A stretch of 64,000 nt of DNA from Adiantum capillus-veneris (lineage: Eukaryota > Streptophyta > Polypodiopsida > Polypodiales > Pteridaceae): positions 148,967,850 through 149,031,849 of the forward strand of contig CM043949.1 in assembly GCA_014529385.2 (NCBI GenBank), read 5' to 3'. Below the pieces are notes generated by a model that was given only the letters and a program-made list of their open reading frames with translations, did not search any database and was not told the DNA's origin. Shown here piece by piece: positions 45,094 to 55,911 of this stretch. The position numbers were made by a program, and so were the translations under genes. The stretch's first letter is position 1, and the number at the start of each line of letters is the position of its first letter.

Positions 45094-46850
45094 TTGGGAA
45101 CAAAGCTTGGAAGATATATCTCCAAAGGTTCGATGACTGTAGCTGATGGCATCATGTCAGAAACTCTGTACACTTTACATGTTTCAGAGGTTAAAAACCA
45201 TGTAATTAATGTGCTTGAGCAGCCAAGTGTGTCACTGTGGCATCGTAGGCTGGGACATATGTCAAAAAGAGGAATGGAAATACTTTCTCATTATGGTTAT
45301 TTGCATGGCTTTTCATTTCAAGATTTCGAGTTTTGTGAGCATTGTGTTTATGGTAAGCAAACACAGGAACCACACAGATCAAAGAGGAATCGTAGGGACG
45401 AACGGTTAGCTCTTGTGCACAGTGATCTATGCAGACAAATGCCTAGTTTATCACTAGGGGGAGCAGTGTACTTTTGTACATTCATAGATGACTATTATCG
45501 CAAAGTTAGGGTTTACTTCTTGAAGCACAAGGATGAGGTGCTCAAGGTCTTTAAGACATTCTTGCAGCTTGTGGAGAATCAGAGTGGTCAGAAGCTGAAG
45601 TGCTTGAGAACTAACAATGGTGGAGAGTACGTTTCCAAAGCTTTTCAAGAGTTTTATAAAGCAAAAGGGTAAAGCGGGAACTTACTGCACCATACAATCC
45701 TTCACAAAATGGAGTTGCAGAACGTATGAATAGGACCATACAAGAGAAGTTCAGAAGCATGTTGTCAAATGCTGAGTTGCCTCATGGATTTTGGGCGGAA
45801 GCAGTGGCTACAGCAGTCCATTTGATCAATAGGTCTCCTAGTAGGGTTCTGGATAAGAGTGTAGTGGCCAAGATGCTATGGACAGGCAAGGCACCTTCGT
45901 ATAAGCATCTCAGAGTCTTTGGTTGTGAAGCTTATAGCCATATTCCTAAGGAGTTCAGGAATAAGTTAGAACCAAAGAGCAAGAAGTGTATATTTCTTGG
46001 CTACGGAGAATCAGGCGAGATGGGTTACTCGCTTTGGGATCCTGAGTCTAGAAAACTTATTCGTAGCAATGATATGCATTTCAAAAAAGCCAAGTTTCAC
46101 GCTAAGCCAGAGAAGATAGAGGAGATCAGAAGAGTTGTCTTCAAGGAAGATGGACCTAGTGCTAGCCCACCAAGACAACATGGTCAGGCTCAGGAACAGG
46201 CTATAATGGCTAGAGAGGCAGAATCAGTTGTGGTGAGAATGTGTCTCCAAACCACCTGATCGTTATGTGCCATCTCTAAATTATGTCATGCTCACAGATT
46301 GCGGAGAACCATCTCGTTACAAGGAAGCATTACAAGTGGTTGAGTCGAAAGAATGGCAGTTGGCCATGCAGTTAGAGATGACAGCTCTGCATAAAAACCA
46401 GACATGGAAGCTAGTAAAATTACCACAGGGCAAAAAGGCTCTACCTTGTAAATGGCTTTAGAGGTATAAGATCACCGCTCATGATAGTCAGCCAAAGTAC
46501 AAAGCAAGGCTTGTTGCCAAGGGCTTTAAGCAAGAACAAGGCATTGACTTTGATGAAGTCTTCTCTCCAGTGGTCAAGATGACTACATTGAGATGCTTTC
46601 TTGCATTGGTTGCCATATTGGATTTGGTGTTGCACCAAATGGATGTCAAGAAAACATTCTTGCATGGTGATTTAGATGTGGAAATTTACATCCAGCAGCC
46701 AGAAGGGTTTGTTGAGAAAGGCAAGGACGATTTGGTATGCCAGTTGTTAAAGAGTCTTTATGGCTTACAACAATCACTGAGGGCATGGTACCATAAGTTC
46801 CACCAGTTTATGCTTTCTCAAGGCTACAAACGTAGTGAGTACGATCATTG
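45094..46850 (+). pseudogene. Copia-4 integrase and partial RT
   Basis: Integrase zinc domain and core (45094-45672, 45726-46259) lead to an RT fragment with VVKMTTLRCFLALV, MDVKKTFLHGDL and LYGLQQSLRAWY. The YVDD motif and RNase H are missing because the element is cut at 46852. Stops lie at about 45670, 46257 and 46459. Confidence 0.88.
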
Positions 46851-46852
46851 TC

Positions 46853-47414
46853 TAAACGCCCTGATGGACATTTTGAGTTCTCGCGGTGGCATGGTTAGTA
46901 TTAGGGTTTACTGTTTTCTATTTTTTGTATTGTCTTATAAACGTCGCTATATGTTTATACTTACAGAAAGCTATGTTATGTTTTTTTTTTTGCTGAATCC
47001 GACATATACGCCGCTTGGACGCGATGAGACGTCTGGTTAGACGACGTTAGTTTAGCCGTAGCTAGATACCATTAGTTTTCTTTTGTCATAGCATATGTAT
47101 CATGAGATGACGTTTATACGTCTTTTTGAAAACCATGTATATTTTTTCAATAATGACAATGATGTTGTAACTATTACATTTGCAAAGTTTAACAATCAAG
47201 TGATTTTGCCTATGGTGTGTACAATTGTCATTGATTTACTTTCATCAATTTAGTTTTGTTAGTTTTGTATCTTTATTATGAAAACAATATTATGGATGAT
47301 GGAGGTAATGGTTATATTGTCTTGTGGGTGAGTACTTTGGGTCTATATCTAAGCTTGCACTTTCTTTCAAAAGTGAATAAATTAATGAAACATTCAATAT
47401 GGTTGATGGGTGAA
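46853..47414. repeat. direct repeat X2 (CACTA segment)
   Basis: Second copy of X1 with a 110-bp segment near 46978-47092 that X1 lacks; the X1 deletion ends fall in TATGT repeats. X2 continues directly into CACTA subterminal repeats. Confidence 0.85.
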
Positions 47415-47429
47415 TGCCCTACCACCAAT

Positions 47430-47584
47430 TTGTTTTCTCTCGGACGTCGCTTTGACCGTCGCTATATCAGGTTCTGCTATGTTTCTATAAACGTTGCTAT
47501 CGGTGTCCTGTAAACGTTGCTATGATCGTTGCTATAGGCGTCGCTATATAACGACAAATATAGAGACGCATATAGCGACCATTA
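47430..47584. repeat. CACTA right subterminal repeats, outer part displaced by Copia-2
   Basis: GACGTCGCTTTGACCGTCGC, AACGTTGCTATCGG, AACGTTGCTATGATCG, GGCGTCGCTATATAACGAC and CATATAGCGACC are tandem variants of the motif at the other CACTA end. Copia-2 inserted at CATTA; the rest of the terminus resumes at 51286. Confidence 0.8.
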
Positions 47585-47811
47585 TGTTACCATATACATG
47601 TGGTAGTGATGTGTGTGAACACACTAGGACCGCCGGGGCATTTTTTCCCTCTTTAGGAGGTTTTTTCCCCCGTGCATTGTATATACGCCCATCACTCTAG
47701 GGCTATCTATCTTTCCATTGCACACTAAGTAACACACTCTCTATTGTGTGCCTTGAGCTTCCTTCGTCTTCTCCAAGATGTGTGTGTTTCTCTGCAACCC
47801 TAATTCCAACA
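47585..47811 (+). repeat. Copia-2 5' LTR
   Basis: 227 bp, TGTTACCATATACATGTGG to AATTCCAACA. GTATATACG near 47680 could serve as a TATA element. Confidence 0.92.
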
Positions 47812-47813
47812 AT

Positions 47814-47825
47814 TGGTATCAGAGC
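47814..47825 (+). promoter_or_regulatory. Copia-2 primer-binding site
   Basis: TGGTATCAGAGC two bases after the LTR, complementary to initiator tRNA-Met. Confidence 0.9.
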
Positions 47826-48173
47826 AGGTCACGTCCTCCCGAGCTTAGTCGCCAGCTGCTCCAGCACACGCCTGCTCACTTTCTCCGATTTCAGTGAGCT
47901 TTGGCAAGCGTTCGCAAGTCGACAAATATTTTGGGAGAGCTCGAAGAGCTTGGTCTGCTCAGAATTTTGATTTGGGCTCATTTCGGCCTCCGTTTCCACT
48001 ACGGGCAGTACTGCACAGGTTATTTCGTCATTTTGTGCAGATTTTCTGTCAGTGCCGTTTTCTGCATAACAGGTGCCTTATAGTCTTCTACGGTTTGTGC
48101 TATATAGCACAAGTTGTTCCCGCTCCATTTCTCCTATTTTCGGGCAGTTTTCACATCAGGTGCAGCATTTACC

Positions 48174-48542
48174 ATGGCTGACAACAACAACACAGATGTG
48201 TTCAAGATGTTTGCTGCTGAGGACAGGTTGGATGGGGACAACTACCCTATGTGGGCTTATATGATGCAACACGTTCTTGTGTCAAAAGGTGTCTGGAACA
48301 TTGTGCAGGGCATTGATGTACGTCCTCGTTCTGGTAAAATGCAGCGTTCTAAGTTTCCAAAGGATGGTTCAGTTAGGGCCACATGCAGGTTGCAGCTTGT
48401 GCATAGTGATGTTTGTGGGCCCATGCAAACTCCGTCCTTGGGCAATTACCTGTACTTCGTGACTTTCATTGATGATTACTCCAGGCATGCATGGGTATTT
48501 CCACTTAAAGCAAAGTCCGAAGTTTTTATGTGCTTCAAATAA
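48174..48542 (+). pseudogene. Copia-2 gag N-terminus fused in frame to integrase
   Basis: Starts MADNNNTDVFKMFAAEDRL, with a good ATG context (ACCATGG). It reads gag to GIDVRPRSG and then passes directly into integrase at KMQRSKFPKDG, continuing VHSDVCGPMQ and FIDDYSRHAWVF. Compared with Copia-5, the jump deletes the rest of gag, the zinc knuckle, the protease and the integrase zinc domain. The join lies in a short TCTGG(G)TAAAATGCAG overlap. A TAA at 48540 (CAA in Copia-5) ends the frame just before the next one. Confidence 0.85.
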
Positions 48543-48545
48543 TTT

Positions 48546-50978
48546 TTGGCTATGGCTGAAAATGTCTCAAAATGTACTATGGGCACCCTCCGTTCCGATC
48601 GAGGGGGGGAGTATATGTCTCATGAATTTAATGCATTTCTGGCTAGTCGTGGGATAAAACACCAATGTACAGTGCCTTATACACCTCAGCAAAATGGTGT
48701 TGCTGAGAGGAAAAACAGGTCACTAACGGAAATGGCACGATGTATGGTCAAAAGTCAAGCTTTGCCGCATTCTTTTTGGCTTGAGGCCATCATGTGTGCC
48801 ACTTATGTACTTAACAGGTGTCCTACGAAAGCTTTGCAGTCTATTACTCCATATGAAGCATGGCATGATAGAAAACCTTCTATTGAGCACATGCGTGTTT
48901 TTGGCTGTTTGGCATATGCTTTGGTGCCACAAGTGCAGTGCAGAAAATTGGATGATAAGGCTGTCAAATGTATTTTTGTTGGTTATAGTGCTGAAAGCAA
49001 AGGTTACAGGTTGTATCATCCGCAAACAAAACGTATTTTGGTTTCACGGGATGTAGTGTTTGTGGAAGACTCTGTTCAACCCTTGCTGTCATGTACTAGA
49101 GACAGTAATGTAAGCTCACAGGACATTTATGACACTTTGTTGCCTCTTTTCAGTGGTGGAAATACGAATGTAAGTTCCAATGAGGCAAATGTACAGCCTA
49201 TGGGGGTTTCTGAAAATGTTTTAGAACAGCCTATTACTGATGCAGATGTACATGATGTACTTGATGAGGAAAGGGCTGAAAATGAGCAGGCTAGAGGTAT
49301 GCCAAAATGGTTGGTGCACACTTTGCGTGACAGTAAATTGGATGCACCTTTATCTAGTCGTACTCGTTCAGGCTCTCGCCATGCATCTTATGCATCAGAT
49401 TGTTATGCTTTGGCTGTGTCTAGTTTACATGATGTTGAGGAGCCTCTGTCTTTTGATGAAGCACAGAATTCAGAAAATTGGATTGCTGCCATGAAATCAG
49501 AATATAATGCACTTATAGAGAATGACACATGGACTTTATGTGATTTGCCTCCTGGCAAAAAGGCCATTGGTACGAAGTGGGTTTACAAGTTGAAACGCAA
49601 GCCGGATGGTGAGATCGATCGCCATAAGGCTCGACTTGTTGCAAAGGGTTATGCACAACAAAAAGGCATAGATTATGAAGAGACTTTTGCTCCCACTTGT
49701 CGTATGACTACTGTGCGTTTTCTATGTGCATTGGCAGCTCATTTTGGTTGGGATGTACATCAATCAGACATTGTTACTGCTTTCTTGAATGGTGACATAT
49801 TTGAGGAAGTTTATGTAACGCAGCCTCGCGGTTTTGTCATAAAAGGACAAGAGGACAAAGTGTGCAAATGTAAGAAGGCTTTGTATGGGTTGAAGCAATC
49901 TCCTCGTGCTTGGTATGAGAAAGCTGACACTCATTTGGTTAAACGAGGCTTTCGTAACAGTCCAACAGAAAGCACATTGTATGTAAAGCGTGAGGATGAT
50001 GTATTTCTCATTGTGGTTCTTTATGTTGATGATTTGCTGATCACTGGACCAAATGAGAGACATATTGCTGAATTTAAGGCTGATTTGAATGCTACTTTCA
50101 AGATGAAAGATTTGGGGCTGTTGCATCATTACTTGGGTATACAGTTTAAGCAGTGTGATGGTGGTATTGCCTTGTGTCAGAAAAGTTACATAGAGACATT
50201 GCTATGTAAGTTTGGACTTGAGGATTGCAAACCTATTGCCACTCCCATGGAAACAGGTTTGAAGTTGAGTCTACATGATGCTGGCGATCCTGCTGATGTC
50301 ACTCTTTACCAAATTGCTGTTGGCTGCCTCATTTATGTATGCAACACGAGGCCAGATATTCAGTTTGCAGTCTCGCAGGTCAGCAGATTTATGCATAGCC
50401 CAGGGTCTAAGCATTGGCAGGCTGTCAAGAGGATTTTCCGCTACCTTAGTGGCACTTTACATCTTGGCTTGTTTTATCCCAAGGGGGGATCATTGCCGCC
50501 AGACTTACATGCTTTTTCGGACTCAGATTGGGCTGGTTGTTTTGACACGCGAGTGTCCACAAGTGGTTTTTGTTTCATGCTTGGCAGTTCATGTATATCA
50601 TGGTTGAGCAAGAAGCAACCTACTGTGGCCACTTCGAGTTGTGAGGCTGAGTACAGGGCAGTCTTCACAGCTACGGTTGAGTGTGTATGGCTCAGACGCC
50701 TTATGGCTGACTTGGGTGTTGGACAGGACACTGCCAACACTATCTACACTGACAGTCAGAGCGCATTGGCAGTTGCGAGGAACCCAGTTTTTCATGCTCG
50801 CACAAAGCACATTGAGGTGCATTACCACTATGTCAGGGAGAGGCTCTCAGCAGGAGAGATCAGCTTGGCTTATGTGCCAACACAGGACAACCTTGCAGAT
50901 CTTTTCACAAAGGCATTGTCTCGTGAGAAGCTTGAAGCTTTCCGCAAAGCTTTGGGCTTACTCCCCTTTGTGGACTGA
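48546..50978 (+). CDS. Copia-2 integrase C-terminus, RT and RNase H polyprotein
   Basis: An 810-residue open frame. It covers the second integrase Asp (TLRSDRGGEY), the Glu motif (NGVAERKNR) and the conserved GYRLYHPQTKRILVSRDVVF. RT follows with LVAKGYAQQKGIDYEETFAP, SDIVTAFLNGDI, LYGLKQSPRAWY and VLYVDDLLITG, then RNase H with SDSDWAGCFD, SSCEAEYRA, TDSQSALAVA and DNLADLFTKAL. All RT and RNase H catalytic residues are seen. It has no start of its own; in the parent it follows gag-protease-integrase in one frame, now cut by TAA 48540. It could produce RT activity only by readthrough or internal initiation. Confidence 0.9.
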   Translation: MAMAENVSKCTMGTLRSDRGGEYMSHEFNAFLASRGIKHQCTVPYTPQQNGVAERKNRSLTEMARCMVKSQALPHSFWLEAIMCATYVLNRCPTKALQSITPYEAWHDRKPSIEHMRVFGCLAYALVPQVQCRKLDDKAVKCIFVGYSAESKGYRLYHPQTKRILVSRDVVFVEDSVQPLLSCTRDSNVSSQDIYDTLLPLFSGGNTNVSSNEANVQPMGVSENVLEQPITDADVHDVLDEERAENEQARGMPKWLVHTLRDSKLDAPLSSRTRSGSRHASYASDCYALAVSSLHDVEEPLSFDEAQNSENWIAAMKSEYNALIENDTWTLCDLPPGKKAIGTKWVYKLKRKPDGEIDRHKARLVAKGYAQQKGIDYEETFAPTCRMTTVRFLCALAAHFGWDVHQSDIVTAFLNGDIFEEVYVTQPRGFVIKGQEDKVCKCKKALYGLKQSPRAWYEKADTHLVKRGFRNSPTESTLYVKREDDVFLIVVLYVDDLLITGPNERHIAEFKADLNATFKMKDLGLLHHYLGIQFKQCDGGIALCQKSYIETLLCKFGLEDCKPIATPMETGLKLSLHDAGDPADVTLYQIAVGCLIYVCNTRPDIQFAVSQVSRFMHSPGSKHWQAVKRIFRYLSGTLHLGLFYPKGGSLPPDLHAFSDSDWAGCFDTRVSTSGFCFMLGSSCISWLSKKQPTVATSSCEAEYRAVFTATVECVWLRRLMADLGVGQDTANTIYTDSQSALAVARNPVFHARTKHIEVHYHYVRERLSAGEISLAYVPTQDNLADLFTKALSREKLEAFRKALGLLPFVD

Positions 50979-51038
50979 TCCTGTCCTCAGGGCATGGCAC
51001 TTCCCTTTACTCATGTGCCAGCTCTCGTTCACCGCATC

Positions 51039-51053
51039 ACTCCAGGGGGGATT
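51039..51053 (+). promoter_or_regulatory. Copia-2 polypurine tract
   Basis: CCAGGGGGGATT lies directly before the 3' LTR; the equivalent tract in Copia-5 reads GGGGGATT on the minus strand. Confidence 0.75.
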
Positions 51054-51280
51054 TGTTACCATATACATGTGGTAGTGATGTGTGTGAACACACTAGGACC
51101 GCCGGGGCATTTTTTCCCTCTTTAGGAGGTTTTTTCCCCCGTGCATTGTATATACGCCCATCACTCTAGGGCTATCTATCTTTCCATTGCACACTAAGTA
51201 ACACACTCTCTATTGTGTGCCTTGAGCTTCCTTCGTCTTCTCCAAGCTGTGTGTGTTTCTCTGCAACCCTAATTCCAACA
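51054..51280 (+). repeat. Copia-2 3' LTR
   Basis: 227 bp, identical by eye to the 5' LTR except for one base, followed by CATTA. Confidence 0.92.
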
Positions 51281-51285
51281 CATTA

Positions 51286-51402
51286 TAGCGACGCTCATAG
51301 CGATGTTCCCGTAGCGACGCTCGTAGCGACACCGGGGAGTATAAAAACCCAATGTATATATGTCGCTAATAGCGTCACAAGTGCACACAACCTCTTGTAG
51401 TG
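51286..51402 (-). repeat. CACTA right terminus and subterminal repeats
   Basis: TAGCGACGCTCATAGCGATG, CGTAGCGACGCTCGTAGCG, GTCGCTAATAGCGTC, then the TIR ending CCTCTTGTAGTG at 51402. Confidence 0.85.
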
Positions 51403-51718
51403 GGGGTCTGAGAATTGGGGAGTTCGTTAAGCAATTCAGGAACAAATGGGGAATACCTTCAATGGAATGGTTGCATCTTGCACACACTCCATTGCTCTTA
51501 CCAACTCTCTTGATCTTAATCTCGATCCAGATAGCCTTGTGTAGAATCAAATACAACAAAACTGGTTGCTTTGCCTGGATGATTTTGTGCTAGATTTCTT
51601 TAAACTTGAAACTCCTTTGTTTCTATCCAAAGATACATGCCATATCTTGTTAAGGTTAATGTGAAGGGGAGGATCTACAATGTCTAGTACAAAGATGGTC
51701 GCATACAACAACATATAT
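51403..51718 (-). pseudogene. LINE zf-RVT protein, upstream half (right of the CACTA)
   Basis: Minus-strand frame: LILHKAIWIEIKIKRVGKS, then the zinc-binding motif CARCNHSIEGIPHLFLNC (CX2C...HX4C) and SPILRP. This is the zf-RVT domain found C-terminal to RT in plant LINE proteins. The frame reaches the CACTA end and continues in the same frame on the other side (27269 downwards) as LYKTLGFVSNWKQLLLGD, once one target triplet is counted. Copia-5 cuts it off at 51719. Confidence 0.7.
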
Positions 51719-52021
51719 AGTTGGAATTAGGGTTACAGAGAAACACACACAGCTTGGAGAAGACAAAGGAAGCTCAAGGCACACAAAGGAGAGTATGTTA
51801 CTTGGTGTGCAAATGGAAAGATAGATAGCCCTAGAGTGAAGGGCGTATATACAATGCTCGGGGGAATTAACCTCCTAAAGAGGGAAAAAATGCCCCGACG
51901 GTCCTAGTGTGTTCACACACATCACTACCACATGTATATGGTAACAAATCCCCCTTGGAGTGATGCGGTGAATGAGAGCTGGCACATGAGTATAGGGAAG
52001 TTCCATGCCCTGAGGACATGA

Positions 52022-53138
52022 TCAGTCCACAAAGGGGAGTAAATCCAAAGCTTTGCGGAAAGCTTCAAGCTTCTCACAAGACAATGCCTTTGTGAAAATA
52101 TCTGCAAGGTTGTCCTGTGTTGGCACATAAGCCAAGCTGATCTCTCCTACTAAGAGCCTCTCCCTCACATAGTGGTAATGCACCCCAATGTGCTTTGTGC
52201 GAGCATGAAAAACTGGGTTCCTTGCAAGTGCCAATGCGCTCTGACTGTTAGTGTAGATAGTGTTGGTAGTGTCTTGTCCAACACCCAAATCAGCCATAAG
52301 GCGTTGAGACATACACACTCAACCGTAGCTGTGAAGACTGCCCTATACTCAGCCTCACAACTCAAAGTGGCCACAGTAGGTTGCTTCTTGCTCAACCATG
52401 ATATACATGAACTGCCAAGCATGAAACAAAAACCACTTGTGGACACTCGCATGTCAAAACAACCACCCCAATCTGAGACCGAAAAGCATGTAAGTCTGGC
52501 GGTAATGATCCCCCCTTGGGATAAAACAAGCCAATATGTAAAGTGCCACTAAGGTAGCAAAAAATCCTCTCAACAGTCTGCCAATGCTTAGAGTCTGGGC
52601 TATGCATAAATCTGCTGACCTGTGAGACTGCAAACTGAATATCCGGCTGCGTGTTGCATACATAAATGAGGCAGCCAACAACAATTTGATAAAGAGTGAC
52701 ATCAGCAGGATCGCTAGCATCATGTAGAATCAACTTCAAACCTGTTTCCATGAGAGTGGAAATAGGTTTGCAATCCTCAAGTCCAAACTTACATAGCAAT
52801 GTCTCTATGTAACTTTTCTGACACAAGGCAATACCACCATCACACTGCTTAAACTGTATACCCAAGTAATGATGCAACAACCCCAATTCTTTCATCTTGA
52901 AAGTAGCATTCAAATCAGTCTTAAATTTAGCAATATGTCTCTCATTTGGTCCAGTGATCAGCAAATTATCAACATAAAGAACCACAATGAGAAGTACATC
53001 ACCCTCACGCTTTACATACAATGTGCTTTCTGTTGGACTGTTACGAAAGCCTCGTTTGACCAAATGAGTGTCAGCTTTCTTATACCAAGCATGAGGGGAT
53101 TTATTCAACCCATACAAAGCATTGTTACATCTGCACAC
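52022..53138 (-). pseudogene. Copia-5 RT and RNase H
   Basis: Frames 53138-52392 and 52318-52022 carry LYGLNKSPHAWY, VLYVDNLLITG (YVDN for YVDD, loss of a catalytic Asp), and RNase H pieces TNSQSALALARN and DNLADIFTKAL. A frame change near 52440-52480 disrupts the first RNase H motif. It is inactive by the active-site change alone. Confidence 0.88.
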
Positions 53139-53326
53139 TTTGTCCTCTTGTCCTTTTATGACAAAACCGCGAGGCTACGTTACATAAACTTCCTCAAATA
53201 TGTCACCATTCAAGAAAGAAGTAAAAATGTCTGATTGATGTACATCCCAACCAAAATGAGATGCCAATGCACATAGAAAATGCACAGTAGTCATACGACA
53301 AGTGGGAGAAAAAGTCTCTTCATAAT

Positions 53327-54544
53327 CTATGCCTTTTTGCTGTGCATAACCCTTTGCAACAAGTCGAGCCTTATGGCGATCGATCTCACCATCCGGCTTA
53401 CATTTGCCTCATCGGGGGGGACATTCGTATTTCCACCACCGAAAAGAGGCAACAAAGTGTAATAAATGTCCCGTGAGCTTACATTACTGTCTCTAGTACA
53501 TGACAGCAAGGGCTGAACAGAATCTTCCACAAACACTACATCTTGTGAAACCAGAATACGCTTTGTTTGTGGATGATACAACCTGTAACCTTTGCTTTCA
53601 TCACTATAACCAACAAAAATACATTTGACAGCCTTATCATCCAATTTTTTGCACTGTTTTGTTGGCACCAAAGCATATGCCAAACAGCCAAAAACATGCA
53701 TGTGCTCAATAGAAGGCTTTCTATCATGCCATGCTTCATATGGAGTAATAGATTGCAAAGCTTTTGTAGGACACCTGTTTAGTACATAAGTAGCACACAT
53801 GATGGCCTCAAGCCAAAAAGAATGCAGCAAAGCTTGAATTTTGACCACACATCGTGCCATTTCCGTAAGTGACTTGTTTTTCCTCTCAGCAACACCATTT
53901 TGTTGAGGTGTATAAGGCACTGTACATTGGTGTTTTATCCCACGACTAGCAAAAAATGCATTGTATTCATGAGACATATACTCCCCCCCTCGATCGGAAC
54001 GGAGGGTGCCCATAATACATTTTGAGACATTTTCAGCCATAACGAAAAATTGTTTGAAGCACATAAAAACTTCGGACTTCGCTTTAAGCGGAAATACCCA
54101 TGCATGCCTAGAGTAATCATCAATGAAAGTCACAAAGTACAAGTAATTGACCAAGGACGGAGTTTGCATGGGCCCACAAACATTACTATGCACAAGCTGC
54201 AACTTGCATGTAGCCCTAACTGAACCATCCTTTGGAAACTTAGAATGCTGCATTTTACCCAGAATATAGCCTTCACAAACATGTTTGACAGGTGCTTCAA
54301 GAGGCGGCAAAGAAGAAACCATATCAGATTTTTGCAAACGCATCAAACTGGCAAAATTCAGATGACCAAAATGTGCATGCCAATGTTTTGCATTTGAAAT
54401 AGCCCTTGAATCTGCAACTGCATTTGCAAAATTTTGTCCACACTTGTCATACAAAGTGAGCTTATATAGCCCTCGGCACAAAAGGCCAAATGCAACAATT
54501 TCATCACCAAAAGTGAGATCATGAATTGTACATCTGTCATCCAC
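53327..54544 (-). pseudogene. Copia-5 integrase
   Basis: 405 residues: zinc domain WHAHFGHL ... CEGYILGKMQ (the second Cys of CX2C is Tyr) and core with VHSNVCGPMQ (first catalytic Asp replaced by Asn), FIDDYSR, LRSDRGGEY and NGVAERKNK. The frame then jumps by deletion into the RT entry region in a wrong frame and stops. Confidence 0.88.
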
Positions 54545-54559
54545 AAATTTGACTACAAG

Positions 54560-55200
54560 TCAAAGTCTAGCATGTGCGGATACAAACAAGAGATTCTTTT
54601 TGATCCCAGGTACATAAAGTGCATCAACAAGTGTGAAAGAACTGCCATTAGTAGGAGTAAGCACAATCTTTCCAACTCCCTGAACCGGATAAGAGGCGTT
54701 GTTGGCACAAGTGACTAAATTCCCATGAGGGACAGACTCGAGAGAGGTGAACAATTCACGATGTGAGGTAATGTGCTTGGTAGCACCACTGTCAAAATAC
54801 CACATATGTGAATTTGCAGCAACTGACAAGCATTCATCATGGACATCAGGATTGTAAGTGCACTCTGCGCTAAAAGCCCATTCTGCATCAACATCAAAAA
54901 CACAGTCTCCTCTCACAAAAGACTCAACAATGGCTATATTTGTAGTTGAACCAGCATTTGTAGTGGAACCACCCTATTTCTTCTTAGCCTCTTTGGCATT
55001 CAACTTAGGACACGTCTTGATCAAGTGATCATTAGCTTTACAATAATGGCAACACATTTTCTTTTTGCCATTATCCCCAATTTTCCAAACGAATTGCTGC
55101 AAGTAGAAGCATTAGGAACAGAAGTTTTGCCACTCACAGCAAAACCATAAGAAGTGGCTGCATTGCTGTTACCACCCTTTCTTTGAGAAGCAATAAAAGC
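54560..55200 (-). pseudogene. Copia-5 gag C-terminus and protease
   Basis: Near 55000-55055 the minus strand encodes a complete CX2CX4HX4C knuckle (CCHYCKANDHLIKTC). Downstream, 54916-54560 encodes the protease with an intact D-S-G loop (MWYFDSGATKHIT), then VGKIVLTPTNGSSFTLVD. Stops and frame changes near 54975 and 55080 separate the parts. Confidence 0.85.
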
Positions 55201-55215
55201 CTGTTCAACTGCACG

Positions 55216-55896
55216 CTACCTAGTCCTATTTTTTCTAGAAAGTGACTCTTGCAACAGCAATGTGCACAATGATTCAAACTTGATAACTTCAGGATTTCCT
55301 TGGGTCATAAGTCTCCAAGTACTAGCAAAAGTCTGGTAGGAATCTGGCAAGGCATCAAGAACAGTCTGCACAAGGGAACTGTCTGGAATGACTTCACCTG
55401 CAGAAATAAGTTGCTCATTGATATCCTTGACACCAGCAAGGAAAGTGTCCATATCATCTTCCTCATGTATAATCTTCGACTCCAACTCTTTACTCAGCAA
55501 AGCAATTTTAGCCTCATTGCGATTTGCATAAAGACTAGCCAATATATCCCAAGCCTGTTTTGTAGATTTTACTGAACGAATGTGAGGAACAATGGTGCAC
55601 TTCACAGACAACCCAATCAATGCATGAGCCTGCGCATCCTTTACATCCCAACCAGATTGTTCTACTGTAGGAAAAACAAATGTAATAGCAGCAATCCTTG
55701 CAGGAAGACCTGCAACATCCTCAACATCGCTTGCATCCTCAGAACCAGGACATACATCAATGCCCTGCACAATATTCCAGACGCCCTTTGACACAAGAAT
55801 ATGTTGCATCATGTAAGCCCACATAGGGTAATTGTCCCCATCCAACCTGTCATAAACAACATACATCTTGAACAAATATGTGTTGTTGTCAGCCAT
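55216..55896 (-). pseudogene. Copia-5 gag N-terminal part
   Basis: A 226-residue open frame from MADNNTYLFKMYVVYDRLDG, with DNYPMWAYMMQHILVSKGVW, KQAWDILASLYANRNEAKI and FASTWRLMTQGNPEV, typical UBN2-type Copia Gag. It ends at a stop after SLSRKNRTR. Copia-2 retains only the first 50 or so residues of this region. Confidence 0.88.
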
Positions 55897-55911
55897 GGTA
55901 AACGCTGGCGC

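Larger units (their letters stand above)
42606..46852 (+). mobile_element. Copia-4, block B copy of Copia-1, 3'-truncated
   Basis: The 5' LTR (42606-42834, ending CG instead of CA, TG tract only about 25 bp) is followed by leader, gag (ATG at 43900), protease remnant, integrase and RT up to SEYDHCL. There the sequence stops and X2 of the CACTA begins. It shares with Copia-1 the stops at the protease loop (44856) and at 44943, the AAC integrase change (45613) and the Tyr in the zinc knuckle. It differs in having TGG at 44215 and CAG near 43996 where Copia-1 has stops, and in carrying its own stops near 43975-43983, 45670 and 46459. Confidence 0.92.
47585..51280 (+). mobile_element. Copia-2, young internally deleted Ty1/Copia element
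   Basis: LTRs of 227 bp (47585-47811 and 51054-51280) differ at one position by eye (GATG versus GCTG near 47778/51247). A perfect target duplication CATTA lies at 47580-47584 and 51281-51285. Total length is about 3.7 kb, because the interior lacks the C-terminal part of gag, the protease and the N-terminal part of integrase. The remaining RT and RNase H look intact. Near-identical LTRs indicate a very recent insertion, so the element moved either as a deletion derivative or lost its interior soon after. Confidence 0.95.
51719..55911 (-). mobile_element. Copia-5, older relative of Copia-2, 5' LTR missing
   Basis: The 3' LTR (51719-51946; terminal TG changed to AG on the plus-strand left edge) is followed on the minus strand by RNase H, RT, integrase, protease and gag in Copia order. 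The gag ATG is at 55896. Only about 14 bp of leader match Copia-2 before homology ends at about 55911, and no 5' LTR or target duplication was found. About 415 bp between integrase and RT is deleted near 53405. It is inverted relative to Copia-2, only 438 bp from it. Confidence 0.9.
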
